64,000 bases of DNA from Massilia forsythiae (GTDB lineage: Bacteria; Pseudomonadota; Gammaproteobacteria; Burkholderiales; Burkholderiaceae_D): the NCBI RefSeq assembly GCF_012849555.1, contig NZ_CP051685.1, forward strand, positions 4,154,001 through 4,218,000. The letters are read 5' to 3'. Positions 48,286-57,293 of this stretch are shown here, one piece after another (position 1 is the stretch's first letter; the number at the start of each line of letters is the position of its first letter). Position numbers and translations under genes: made by a program. Under the pieces are notes generated by a model. That model did not search any database and was not told the origin of the DNA. It saw only the letters and a list, made by a program, of their open reading frames with translations.

Positions 48286-48750
48286 TTCGCGCAAGCCGGG
48301 AAGCATGCCGGTATGAACGGGTTGCGGCGATCGCTGCGTGGATGGCGCAGCCGTTTATCCGACAACAACAGTTTTCAGGTAGTTGTTATACACAAAAATT
48401 TCCAGTTTGCATCTTGCATATTTATTTGATTTGTGCGCTACTTGACATCGTAACTCATTGATTTTTCGCGTCTCGGCATGTGCACGCGCAACGTGCAATT
48501 TGTTGAAAGCCGCATTGCTGCTTGCTTCCGGCGTGTCAAGGGGGTGCTTTTCCACAGTGTTATACACAGTTTTTGTGGATATCTGATCAATGCCTGTGGA
48601 AATGGCGGTCCCGTACGATCCATTGGTTAACGTATATCGCTTGCGTATTGCATCGATGTCTTTTCGATACAGCTTCAGGCGATATCGTCTTCCGGGCTTG
48701 CAGCCCGCGACTGGATGCATGTACAGTCCGGATAACCCATCCGGATAGCC
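48286..48750. other. A+T-rich region with DnaA-box-like sites before the helicase gene
   Basis: 465 bases without a gene. From about 48380 the G+C content falls far below the window average (stretch from TTATACACAAAAATTT to ATTGATTTTTCG). DnaA-box-like 9-mers: TTATACACA (48386-48394 and 48560-48568), TTTTCCACA (48548-48556), TGTGGATAT (48574-48582) and TGTGGAAAT (48595-48603). Repeat copy A lies at 48495-48581. Confidence 0.6.
48495..48581 (+). repeat. Direct repeat copy A (87 bp) with DnaA-box-like sites
   Basis: Begins GCAATTTGTTGAAAGCCGCAT and ends TTTTTGTGGATA. By eye about three quarters identical, with compensating one-base gaps, to copy B at 51012-51098, in the same orientation on the other side of the helicase gene. 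Both copies contain TGTCAAG followed by three DnaA-box-like 9-mers. Confidence 0.8.
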
Positions 48751-50871
48751 ATGCCTGCCGCTCCCGCACCTGCCCACGCACCCGCCGCCTCGACGGCGCG
48801 CGATCCGTTCGCCGAACTCAATCCCCAGCAGCGCGCCGCCGTCGAGCACGACATCGGCGCCGCCGCGCCGCGCCCGCTGCTGGTGGTGGCCGGCGCCGGC
48901 TCGGGCAAGACCAGCACCCTGGCGCACCGCGTGGCGCGCCTGATCCAGTCCGGCGCCGACCCGCAGCGCATCCTGCTGCTGACCTTTTCGCGGCGCGCCG
49001 CCAACGAGATGGGGCAGCGCGCCGCCGGCGTGCTGCAGCGCGTGCTGGGCCTGTCCGGCCGGCACGGGTCGAGCCAGCCGATGGCCGGCCTGCCATGGGC
49101 CGGCACTTTCCACGCCATCGGCGCACGCCTGCTGCGCGAGTATGCCGGGCGCATCGGCCTGGAACCCTCGTTCACCATCCACGACCGCGGCGACGCCGAG
49201 GACCTGATGGGCATGGTGCGCCACGAGATCGGACTGGGCGCCGCCGGCGGCCAGAAGCGCTTTCCGCTGAAGGGCACCTGCCTGGCGATCTATTCGCGCG
49301 TGGTGAACAGCCGCGAACCGCTGGAGCGGGTGTTGCAATCGACCTTTCCCTGGTGCAGCGAATGGGAAGCGCAACTCAAGCGCCTGTTCGGCGCCTACGT
49401 CGACGCCAAGCAGGAACAGAACGTGCTCGACTACGACGACCTGCTGCTGTTCTGGGCCGAGATGGCGGCCGACCCCGAGCTCGGCCCCGAACTGGGCGCG
49501 CTGTTCGACCACGTGCTGGTCGACGAATACCAGGACACCAACCGCCTGCAGGCCGCCATCGTCCGGGGCATGAAGCCGGACGGCCGCGGCGTGATGGCGG
49601 TGGGCGACGATGCCCAGTCGATCTATTCGTTCCGCGGCGCCACGGTGCGCAACATCCTGGATTTTCCGCAGCAGTTCTCGCGCCCGGCCTGCACCGTCAC
49701 GCTGGAGCGCAACTACCGCTCGACCCAGCCGATCCTGGACGCCTCCAACGCCGTGATCGCGGCGGCGCTGGAGCGCCATGCCAAGACACTGTGGACCGAC
49801 CGCGTCTCCAGCGCCAGGCCGCAATTGATCCTGATTCCGGACGAGGCCGAGCAGGCGCGCTGGGTCTGCAACCGCGTGCTGGCTTTGCGCGAGGAAGGCG
49901 TCAAGCTGATCCAGCAGGCGGTGCTGTTCCGCGCCGCCAGCCACAGCGCGGCGCTGGAGCTGGAGCTGGTACGCCGCAACGTGCCGTTCGTGAAGTTCGG
50001 CGGCCTGAAATTCCTGGAAGCGGCGCACGTCAAGGACTTGCTGGCGCTGCTGCGCTTCGCCCAGAATCCGAGCGGACGCCTGGCCGGGTTCCGCGCGGCC
50101 CAGCTGGTGCCGGGCATCGGCCAGGCCACGGCGGCGCGCCTGCTGGAAGCGGTGGGGCAGGCGGCCGATGCCTGCGCCGCGGTGGACGCATTCGCGCCGC
50201 CGCCGCGCGCACAGACCGACTGGGACGCGTTCGCCGCGCTGTTCCGCACCCTGCGCGCGCCCGGCCTGCGCTGGCCGCTGGACGCCGAGCTGGCCAGGGA
50301 CTGGTACCTGCCGCACCTGGAGCGGCTGTACGACGACGCCCCGGTGCGCGCCGCCGACCTCGACCAGCTGGTGCAGCTGGCCGGCGGCCATGGCTCGCGC
50401 GAATCCTTCCTCACCGAACTGACGCTGGATCCGCCGGACGCCACCAGCGACCGCGCCGGACCGCCGCTGCTGGACGAGGATTACCTGATCCTGTCCACCA
50501 TCCACTCGGCCAAGGGACAGGAATGGAAGTCGGTGACGGTGCTGAACGCGGTCGACGGCTGCATTCCGTCCGACATGTCGACCGGCAGCGCCGACGACAT
50601 CGAGGAAGAGCGGCGCCTGTTGTACGTGGCCATGACGCGCGCCAGGGAACACCTGCAGCTGGTGCTGCCGCACCGCTTCTTCGTCCGCCAGCAGGCGCAG
50701 ATGGGCGACCGCCACGTCTACGCCCAGCGCACCCGCTTCATCTCTCCCGCCATGCTCAAGCACTTCGATGAGTGCCTGTGGCAGGACGCGGACACGCCGC
50801 ACAGCCGCAAGCCGATGCCGGACAGCGTGCGCATGCTGGTGCGCGAGCGCGCGCGCAATGCCTGGAAATAG
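48751..50871 (+). CDS. UvrD/Rep-family superfamily 1 ATP-dependent DNA helicase
   Basis: 706 residues. SF1A motifs in order: LNPQQRAAVEH (Q motif), Walker A VVAGAGSGKTSTL (47-56), LLLTFSRRAANEM (Ia), AGTFHAIGARLLREY (Ic), LVDEYQDTNRLQ (Walker B, D257), VGDDAQSIYSFRGA (III), LERNYRSTQPIL (IV), LSTIHSAKGQEWKSV (V) and EERRLLYVAMTRAREHL (VI). It unwinds DNA 3'-5', driven by ATP. The family role covers repair or restart of replication; this short form is distinct from housekeeping UvrD. The N-terminus is Ala/Pro-rich. The gene is bracketed by two A+T-rich direct repeats with DnaA-box-like sites, unusual for an ordinary helicase gene. Confidence 0.93.
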   Translation: MPAAPAPAHAPAASTARDPFAELNPQQRAAVEHDIGAAAPRPLLVVAGAGSGKTSTLAHRVARLIQSGADPQRILLLTFSRRAANEMGQRAAGVLQRVLGLSGRHGSSQPMAGLPWAGTFHAIGARLLREYAGRIGLEPSFTIHDRGDAEDLMGMVRHEIGLGAAGGQKRFPLKGTCLAIYSRVVNSREPLERVLQSTFPWCSEWEAQLKRLFGAYVDAKQEQNVLDYDDLLLFWAEMAADPELGPELGALFDHVLVDEYQDTNRLQAAIVRGMKPDGRGVMAVGDDAQSIYSFRGATVRNILDFPQQFSRPACTVTLERNYRSTQPILDASNAVIAAALERHAKTLWTDRVSSARPQLILIPDEAEQARWVCNRVLALREEGVKLIQQAVLFRAASHSAALELELVRRNVPFVKFGGLKFLEAAHVKDLLALLRFAQNPSGRLAGFRAAQLVPGIGQATAARLLEAVGQAADACAAVDAFAPPPRAQTDWDAFAALFRTLRAPGLRWPLDAELARDWYLPHLERLYDDAPVRAADLDQLVQLAGGHGSRESFLTELTLDPPDATSDRAGPPLLDEDYLILSTIHSAKGQEWKSVTVLNAVDGCIPSDMSTGSADDIEEERRLLYVAMTRAREHLQLVLPHRFFVRQQAQMGDRHVYAQRTRFISPAMLKHFDECLWQDADTPHSRKPMPDSVRMLVRERARNAWK

Positions 50872-51300
50872 CGCTGATCTCATGGCGTCGAAGCAAGTTA
50901 TCCCCCATGGTTGAATTTTGTAGGAATTTGCCGCATGAGCACGCCTTGCCCGAAACTGATGCGTGTGCAAGTCCTTGATTCATAAGGGTTCGGAATTTGC
51001 CTCTTGAATGGGCAAATTGTTGAAACCCGCATCGATACTGGACTTCCGACTTGTCAAGAGTGGCTTGTCCACATAGTTATCCACAATTCTTGTGGATAGT
51101 GGAACAAAATCCATGAAATCAAGAGCTTAGAGAATTGAATAAAGAATCGGGATTCACAATGCAGGTTGAGCTCGATCAAGCCTGATGTTCGTTTTTGGTA
51201 ACAAAACGCGATGCGATGCGCAGCTCATCGGCGCATGGCGATACGCAAGCGTCCTCGTGGCAAGCCGCATGCGGCGCGCATCGGCATGGCTGCAACCCGC
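50872..51300. other. A+T-rich region behind the helicase gene
   Basis: 429 bases without a convincing gene, between convergent helicase and HD-domain genes. It includes repeat copy B and an A+T-rich tail (51100-51165) running AACAAAATCC...GAATTGAATAAAG. DnaA-box-like sites: TTGTCCACA (51065-51073), a perfect TTATCCACA (51077-51085) and TGTGGATAG (51091-51099). TATCCACAA and TTGTGGATA form a 9-bp inverted repeat with a 3-base loop. Confidence 0.6.
51012..51098 (+). repeat. Direct repeat copy B (87 bp) with a consensus DnaA box
   Basis: Begins GCAAATTGTTGAAACCCGCAT and ends TTCTTGTGGATA; same length and orientation as copy A at 48495-48581. It carries the only perfect TTATCCACA of the two copies. 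Confidence 0.8.
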
Positions 51301-51948
51301 TCAGGCGCGCCGGCGCTCGTCCTCGTCGACGCGCCGCTGCAGCGCCTGCAATTGCGCCAGGAAGCGTTCGGCGGCAAGCGCCGGCGGCCACGGTTCCCAC
51401 GGGCGGCAATCGTAGACGGCGGCCAGCGGATCGTCGTGCAGCAGCGGCGAGCGGATGCGCAGCGTGCTGCGCACTTCCTGTTCCGACCAGCCGGCCACGT
51501 GGATCGCCTCGCCGGCGGCGGCCAGGCGGTCGGCGCGCTTGTGGCGTTCGTGCTCGGCGGCGGTCCAGGCCGGCAAGCCGTAGCGCAGGAATACGGCTTG
51601 CTCCAGGCGCCGCGTTAGGGCGCGGAAGCCTTCGCCCAGGAAGGGCTTGATCGGCGACACGGCGTCGAAGCCGAGCAGGCCTTCCTCGGCATCGTGCAGC
51701 AGCTCGCGCAGCTCGACCAGGGGCGGCAAGGGTCTGCCAGTGGCGGCGCCGCGGCGCAGCAGCAGCACCGCGATCGAATGCTGGGCCACCGACAGCGGCA
51801 GCGGCCAGGCCGAGTGGCCGCCCCAGCGGTAGGTACGCGCCAGGCCCAGCGCCAGGTCGGCGTCGTCCCAGTCGAACGGCGTCGGATTCAGCAGATCGAG
51901 CCGCTTGCCGGACGGCATGCGGACCCAGGCGCGCAGCGCGGGCGCCAT
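51301..51948 (-). CDS. HD-domain phosphohydrolase (YfbR-like)
   Basis: 215 residues. The metal-binding HD pattern is visible: H57 in LSVAQHSIAV, H85-D86 in RELLHDAEEGLLGFD, and a later Asp in HKRADRLAAAGEAIH. Similar proteins are annotated as 5'-deoxynucleotidase or metal-dependent phosphohydrolase. The N-terminus WVRMPSGKRLDLLNPTPFDW is conserved in this subgroup. The substrate is unproven, but nucleotide monophosphates are likely. It is convergent with the helicase gene and divergent from glpD; no operon partner. Confidence 0.85.
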   Translation of the reverse strand: MAPALRAWVRMPSGKRLDLLNPTPFDWDDADLALGLARTYRWGGHSAWPLPLSVAQHSIAVLLLRRGAATGRPLPPLVELRELLHDAEEGLLGFDAVSPIKPFLGEGFRALTRRLEQAVFLRYGLPAWTAAEHERHKRADRLAAAGEAIHVAGWSEQEVRSTLRIRSPLLHDDPLAAVYDCRPWEPWPPALAAERFLAQLQALQRRVDEDERRRA

Positions 51949-52114
51949 CTCAACGGTGTGGAAAATGCAGGATCATGCGGCGATTCTACACACTGCCGCG
52001 CCGGCTCCCCGCGAGATTGACCTGCCCGAACATCGGGCATGAGGGCGGCACTACACTGGCCTGTGGCCGCGCCGCGCTCCGGCGGACGGCGGCCGAACCG
52101 GCAGGAGGGGGCAC

Positions 52115-53842
52115 ATGGACGGACAAGCGAGACGCATCGATTGCGACGTGCTGGTGGTGGGCGGCGGCATCAACGGCGCCGGTATCGCGCGCGATGCCGC
52201 CGGACGCGGCCTGCGCGTGCTGTTGTGCGAGCAGGATGATTTGGCCAGCCACACCTCGTCCGCGTCGAGCAAGCTGATCCACGGTGGCCTGCGCTACCTG
52301 GAACAGTACCAGTTCGGCCTGGTGCGCAAGGCGCTGGCCGAGCGCGAGATCCTGCTCAGGAGCGCGCCGCACATCATGCGGCCCTTGCGCTTCGCCATGC
52401 CGCATGCGGCCGGTGGCGGGGACGGCGCCGGCCAGCGTCCGGCCTGGATGGTGCGCGCCGGCCTGTTCCTGTACGACCACCTGGCGCGGCGCGACTTCCT
52501 GCCGGGTTCCTGCAGCATCGCCCTGCGCGGCGCGCACCGCGGCCAGGGCGGCGCGCCGCTGGCGGCGGCGCTGGCGGCGCCGCTGCAGCCGCACTTCGCG
52601 CACGCCTTTCTGTATTCCGACGCCTGGGTCGACGATGCGCGCCTGGTGGTGCTGGCCGCGCTCGACGCGCGCGAGCGCGGCGCCACGGTGCTCACGCGCA
52701 CCCGCTGCACGGCGCTCGAACGCGGGCCGGCGCGCTGGAGCGCGACGCTGCGGGGCGTGCAGGGCGCCGAGAGCGCTGAAGGCCTTGTTGGCGAGATCCG
52801 GGTACAGGCGCGCTGCGTGGTGAATGCGGCCGGGCCGTGGGCGGCGCGCTTCCTGCAGGCGGCCGTGGGCGGTGCCGGCGCCGCCGGGCTGGAGGGCGCC
52901 GGTGGTTCGCTGCGCCTGGTGAAGGGCAGCCACATCGTGGTGCCGCGCCTGTTCGCGCACGACCACGCCTACCTGCTGCAGCAGCCGGACGGCCGCATCG
53001 TGTTCGCGCTGCCCTACGAGGAGGCGTTCACCCTGGTCGGCACCACCGACGTCGACTACGACGGCGATCCGGGACGGGTGGCGATCGGCGCGGCCGAGAC
53101 CGCGTACCTGTGCGAGGCCGCCAACCGCTGCTTCCAGCGCCGCATCGGCCCCGCCGACGTGGTGTGGAGTTTCGCCGGCGTGCGGCCCCTGATCGGCGCA
53201 GCGGCGGGCGCCAGCGCCGCGCGCGTCAGCCGCGACTACCGGCTGCACACCGATACGCGCGGCGCGCCGCTGCTGTCGGTCTTCGGCGGCAAGGTAACCA
53301 CCTTCCGCAAGCTGGCCGAGCAGGCGGTCGACTGGATCGCGCCCGCGCTCGGCCGCCGCATGCCGGGCTGGACCGCACACGCCTGCCTGCCGGGCGGCGA
53401 CCTGTTCGGGCGCCGCCCGGACGTGCGCGGCGTGCTCGAATTCGACGCCTGGCTGCGCACCCGGCGCCAGCAATACGCCTGGGTCGCCCCGGCGCTGCTG
53501 GCGCGCTGGGCGCGCGCCTACGGCACCCGCATCGGCACGCTGCTGGCGCATTGCCGTATGCACGCCGACCTGGGCGAGGAAGTCGCGCCGGGGCTGTTCG
53601 AGGTCGAGCTGGACTACCTGCGCCGCCACGAATGGGCGCAGTGTGCGGACGATGTGCTGTGGCGGCGTACCAAGCTGGGGCTGCATGTGCCGGCCGACAG
53701 CGTCGGGCGGGTGGACGCGTGGCTGGCCGCCGGCAAGGCGCGCAGCCGGGCGGCGCACATGGCGGCGCCGGGAGCGTCGCTTGCCATGTCCGGACCGGAG
53801 CAGCCCCCACGTCGTCCCCGCGCAGGCGGGGACCCATACTGA
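52115..53842 (+). CDS. glpD: Aerobic glycerol-3-phosphate dehydrogenase
   Basis: 575 residues. An FAD enzyme at the inner membrane that oxidises sn-glycerol-3-phosphate to dihydroxyacetone phosphate, passing electrons to quinone. FAD site VLVVGGGINGAGIARDAAGRG (near residues 12-32), SSASSKLIHGGLRYLEQ, YDHLARRDFLPGS, NAAGPWAARF, GSHIVVPRLF, FALPYEEAFTLVGTTDVDYDGDP, SFAGVRPLIG and FGGKVTTFRKLAE are canonical, with the C-terminal helical DAO domain behind. GGAGG lies at 52107-52111. The last 11 residues (PRRPRAGGDPY) are encoded by a dispersed palindromic repeat that supplies the stop codon. No glpK or glpF is adjacent. Confidence 0.94.
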   Translation: MDGQARRIDCDVLVVGGGINGAGIARDAAGRGLRVLLCEQDDLASHTSSASSKLIHGGLRYLEQYQFGLVRKALAEREILLRSAPHIMRPLRFAMPHAAGGGDGAGQRPAWMVRAGLFLYDHLARRDFLPGSCSIALRGAHRGQGGAPLAAALAAPLQPHFAHAFLYSDAWVDDARLVVLAALDARERGATVLTRTRCTALERGPARWSATLRGVQGAESAEGLVGEIRVQARCVVNAAGPWAARFLQAAVGGAGAAGLEGAGGSLRLVKGSHIVVPRLFAHDHAYLLQQPDGRIVFALPYEEAFTLVGTTDVDYDGDPGRVAIGAAETAYLCEAANRCFQRRIGPADVVWSFAGVRPLIGAAAGASAARVSRDYRLHTDTRGAPLLSVFGGKVTTFRKLAEQAVDWIAPALGRRMPGWTAHACLPGGDLFGRRPDVRGVLEFDAWLRTRRQQYAWVAPALLARWARAYGTRIGTLLAHCRMHADLGEEVAPGLFEVELDYLRRHEWAQCADDVLWRRTKLGLHVPADSVGRVDAWLAAGKARSRAAHMAAPGASLAMSGPEQPPRRPRAGGDPY

Positions 53843-54036
53843 GCAAGAGAATTTGGTACCTCAGATGCAACCAGAATGCTTCAAAAACACAGACTCCGGG
53901 CACTCTGTATGGGTCCCCGCCTTCGCGGGGAATCGTTTCAGGCAGTGCCTGGAACGACGGTCTTTAGGTCAGCAATATTATCTTGGACAGCAATGCGCCT
54001 GCGCAGGGGTTGTTTCAGGCAGTGCCTGGAACGACG
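53810..54036. repeat. Composite palindromic repeats overlapping the glpD 3' end (locus 5)
   Basis: Forward unit 53810-53837 lies inside glpD. A reverse composite unit (53909-53959) pairs with it. A further segment (53960-54036) contains the TGTCCAAGATAA spacer block and a second GCAGTGCCTGG palindrome, the inverse of the block at 33222-33318. glpD and the gene at 54059 are convergent here. Confidence 0.85.
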
Positions 54037-54058
54037 GCCTCTGGTCCGGCACGCTCCG

Positions 54059-54421
54059 TCACCGCCTCCCCATCAACGCATCCTGTTCGCGGAACTGGTC
54101 GACCCAGGTCGACATCACCCCGCCCGGCGCCACCGTGAACCCGCGCGTCTCGACCGTGCGGCGCCCCTCCTTCAGCACCACGCTGCGGCGCAGGACCGAG
54201 GGGTGCGCGAAGTGGCCGGCTTCGGTCACCAGGTAGACGGTCTGCTCGTCTTCCAGTTCGACCAGGCTGATGCCCGGTGAACGCGTCACGACCGCGTCGG
54301 GGCGGCCGGTCAGGTCCGCCAGCAGGGCGTCGCGCTCGGCCGGCGTCTGGCGCGAAAAGCCGTAGCCGGCGGTCGGCAGGCCGGCGTCGAACAGCAGCGT
54401 CATCAGGTCACTGGATCGCAT
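54059..54421 (-). CDS. Hypothetical protein linked to an M1 aminopeptidase gene
   Basis: 120 residues, soluble, mixed alpha/beta: MRSSDLMTLLFDAGLPTAGYGFS, a DALLADLTGRPDAVVTR segment, then beta-rich ISLVELEDEQTVYLVTEAGHF and VVLKEGRRTVETRGFTVAPGG. No family was recognised. GAGGAG sits five bases ahead of ATG 54421, only 9 bases after the aminopeptidase stop, so both are probably on one transcript. Confidence 0.65.
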   Translation of the reverse strand: MRSSDLMTLLFDAGLPTAGYGFSRQTPAERDALLADLTGRPDAVVTRSPGISLVELEDEQTVYLVTEAGHFAHPSVLRRSVVLKEGRRTVETRGFTVAPGGVMSTWVDQFREQDALMGRR

Positions 54422-54430
54422 GGCGGCTCC

Positions 54431-57094
54431 TCAATCGGGGTGGCGCGCCAGCCAGGCGTCGATTTCCGGCAGGCGCGCCGCGTTGACCTTGACCCGGTCC
54501 TGGATCGCCGCGATCGCCGCTTCCACGTCGCCGCGCGCGCCGGCCGCCAGGTTGGCGCCGGCGTAGGCGTTCAGCTTGCCGACCATGGCCGGGTCGGACG
54601 AACCGCCGGCCAGGCGCGCGAAGTAGCGGCTGCGCGAGCTGGCGTCGACGCGCCGGTTGATCTGTTCCTGGTGCGCCAGCGCGAAATCGAAGGCCAGGTC
54701 CGGATGGCGCCGCGCCACCGCCGAGATCATGGCGGCGCTGTTGGTCAGGCCGGGTTCGTCGGTCAGGGCCAGCTGCAGGGCGCGCTCGGCCAGCGCGCGG
54801 TCGGCGCCGAGCGCCAGCTGCACGTACAGGTTGTCGCGCACCAGCGGCGTCTTTTCGACGCGGGCGCTGGCGCGCAGCGCGTCCCAGGTGGCGGCGTCGG
54901 CATGCTGCGCCACCACGGAAGTGACCACCTTGCGCAGCGCACCGGGCACCGCCGCCGGATCCTGCTGCATGGCGGCGTAGCGGCGGCGCGCCTCCTGGAC
55001 GACGTTGGCGTCGCCCAGCTCGCCCAGCACGACGATCAATTGCTCGCGCAAATTGGCGACCGCTGACGCCTCGCCGCTGCGCGCCGTCCAGCCGACCTGC
55101 GCCATCACCGGCGCCAGGCGCGCGCGCGCAAACGCGTCGAAACGCTGCTGGCGCGCGGCGTCCGCCGCGTAGCGGTCGTGCAGGCCGTCCAGCACGCTGG
55201 CGATGCGCTGCCACACCTGCGGGTCGGCGCCCAGCGGGGCGCGCCTGGCCAGGTCGAGCACGTCGGAGGCCGGCTGCATGCCGGCCATGCCCAGCGCCGT
55301 GCTGTCGGACAGCAGGCCGATCTGGTCGATCGGCGCCAGCGTGGCGAACTGGCCGGCCAGCGCCGCGAATTCCTTCGGCGCGTACAGGGTGCGGTAGTAG
55401 CCGCTCTGGCCGGCATTCACCACCACCGCGCCGCAGCCGGGCAGGGCCAGGCTGCCCTTGCCGCCGGCCACCAGCGTGCTGGCCGGCTTGCCGTTGCCGC
55501 CGATTTGCGCGATCACCGGCACGCGCCAGGCCAGCGGCTTCTTGCCGGGGCGGTCGCGCGAGAATTCTTCCTGGGTTAGCGCCACGGTGGTCTTGCCGCC
55601 CGCGCATACCGGGGCGCCCACGCGGATCAGCGGCACGCCCGGCTGCAGCGTGAAATCGTGGGCGATCGCCGTCACCGGCTTGTTCGCCGCCTTTTCGATC
55701 TGCCGCCACAAATCGTCGGACACGGTGTTGCCGTAGGCATGGGCCTTCATGTAGGCGCGCACGCCGCTGCGCCAGGCATCCTCGCCGACGTAGGCTTCCA
55801 GCATGCGGATGACCGCTTCTCCCTTCTGGTAGGTGATCTCGTCGAAGGCCTGGCTGGCCTGCTCGACGGTCTCGATGTGCTGCACCACCGGGTGGGTGGC
55901 GGCGACCGAATCGCGCCGCATGGCGGCGTCGCGGCCGTTCAGCGCGCCCAGGCGGGTGTTCCATTCCGGATGCAGGCGCGCCGTCATGCGGCTTTCCATC
56001 CACGAGGCGAAGCCTTCGTTCAGCCACAGGTCGTCCCACCAGCGCATCGTGACCAGGTCGCCGAACCACTGGTGCGCCATTTCGTGGGCGGCGGTGGCGA
56101 ACACTTCCTGGCGGTCGTGCTGGGTGGAGATGGCCGGATCGAGCAGCAGCGCGTACTCAAAGGTGAAGATGGCGCCCCAGTTTTCCATGGCGCCGAAGAA
56201 CTGGCTCTGGCCCGGACCGGCGATGTTGTCGAGCTTGGGCAGCGGGTAGCGCACCCCGAAGTAATCGTTGTATTCCTTCAGCACGGCGGCCGAGGAATCC
56301 AGCGCGAACCTGGCCTGGTCGAGGGCGCCGCGGCGCGTGATCACGCCCAGCTCGGTGCCGTCGACGCTGGCGGTGGCGCGCTCGAAGTCGCCCACGCCCA
56401 GGAACAGCAGGTAGGTCGACATCTTCGGCGACTGGGCGAAGCTGACCCGCTTGCGCCCGTCGGCCAGCGTGGCGGTGTTCGCTGCCGGCATGTTGCTGAC
56501 CGCCATCTGGCCGGCCGGCACCGTGACGTCGAGCTTGAAGGTGGCCTTGTAGCCCGGCTCGTCCCACGACGGAATCATGCGGCGCGCATCGGAGTTCTCG
56601 AACTGGGTGTACAGCGCGCGCTGCTGCTTGCCGCCGGCGCCCGGGTAATCCAGCGAGAACAGGCCGACCGCCTGGGTGCCGATGATGCCGCTGTAGTCGA
56701 GCGCCAGGCGGTAGCCGCCCGGCGCCAGCGGACGGGCGAAGCGGAAGGTCGCGGTCTGCGCCTCGGCGTTCACGCTGACCGTGGCCGGCAGCGCGGCGCC
56801 GCCGCCGGCCGGGACGATCTCGGCGCGTGAAAAGGCCAGGTCGGCGGCGTTCAGCGTGATGCTGTCCATGCCCCTGGCCAGCGCCAGCGTGATGACGGTG
56901 CGGGCGCCGAAGCGGCCGGCCGCCGCGTCCGGCGTCAGCGAGACCTCGTAGTGGCTGGGGACGACGCCGCGCGGCAGCTGGGTGGTGGTCTCGGCCTGCG
57001 CCGTTCTGGCGGCGGGCGCGGCGGCGTGGACGGGCAGGGCGGGCAGGGCCGCCAGGGCCAGGGCGACGGCGGTGGAAAGCAGGCTACGGTGCAT
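54431..57094 (-). CDS. Exported M1-family zinc aminopeptidase
   Basis: 887 residues with a signal peptide (LLSTAVALALAALPALPVHA). M1 metallopeptidase motifs: exopeptidase GAMEN at 301-305, zinc site HEMAHQWFGD (H337, E338, H341) with E360 in LWLNEGFASW, and the transition-state Tyr expected in the AFDEITYQKGEAVIRMLEAYVG region. An ERAP1-like C-terminal helical domain follows (residues 560-880). It removes N-terminal residues from peptides, here predicted periplasmic or secreted, unlike cytosolic PepN. An unknown 120-residue gene follows 9 bases downstream. Confidence 0.93.
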   Translation of the reverse strand: MHRSLLSTAVALALAALPALPVHAAAPAARTAQAETTTQLPRGVVPSHYEVSLTPDAAAGRFGARTVITLALARGMDSITLNAADLAFSRAEIVPAGGGAALPATVSVNAEAQTATFRFARPLAPGGYRLALDYSGIIGTQAVGLFSLDYPGAGGKQQRALYTQFENSDARRMIPSWDEPGYKATFKLDVTVPAGQMAVSNMPAANTATLADGRKRVSFAQSPKMSTYLLFLGVGDFERATASVDGTELGVITRRGALDQARFALDSSAAVLKEYNDYFGVRYPLPKLDNIAGPGQSQFFGAMENWGAIFTFEYALLLDPAISTQHDRQEVFATAAHEMAHQWFGDLVTMRWWDDLWLNEGFASWMESRMTARLHPEWNTRLGALNGRDAAMRRDSVAATHPVVQHIETVEQASQAFDEITYQKGEAVIRMLEAYVGEDAWRSGVRAYMKAHAYGNTVSDDLWRQIEKAANKPVTAIAHDFTLQPGVPLIRVGAPVCAGGKTTVALTQEEFSRDRPGKKPLAWRVPVIAQIGGNGKPASTLVAGGKGSLALPGCGAVVVNAGQSGYYRTLYAPKEFAALAGQFATLAPIDQIGLLSDSTALGMAGMQPASDVLDLARRAPLGADPQVWQRIASVLDGLHDRYAADAARQQRFDAFARARLAPVMAQVGWTARSGEASAVANLREQLIVVLGELGDANVVQEARRRYAAMQQDPAAVPGALRKVVTSVVAQHADAATWDALRASARVEKTPLVRDNLYVQLALGADRALAERALQLALTDEPGLTNSAAMISAVARRHPDLAFDFALAHQEQINRRVDASSRSRYFARLAGGSSDPAMVGKLNAYAGANLAAGARGDVEAAIAAIQDRVKVNAARLPEIDAWLARHPD

Positions 57095-57293
57095 GGGGTA
57101 TCTGGTCGATTGATTGTATGTATGTACGTCGCGCTTGCGCCGAGGGCCGCAAGCCGGCTTGCCAATCTACGGGCTGGGACGGCCGGTGTCAATCCGGTAT
57201 CGGTGGCTGCGCGGCCTGCGCTATGATCGGAACGCGGCCGTGCGCGGCCGCATCCATTCTCGGCGTGATACGACAACGACAAGGAGACCCAGC

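Noticed and set aside
48286..51300. Possible chromosomal oriC
   Set aside because: DnaA-box-like sites are present, but none of the usual origin neighbours (dnaA, dnaN, gyrB, rpmH, parAB) is in the window. Kept only as an origin-like or DnaA-binding locus.
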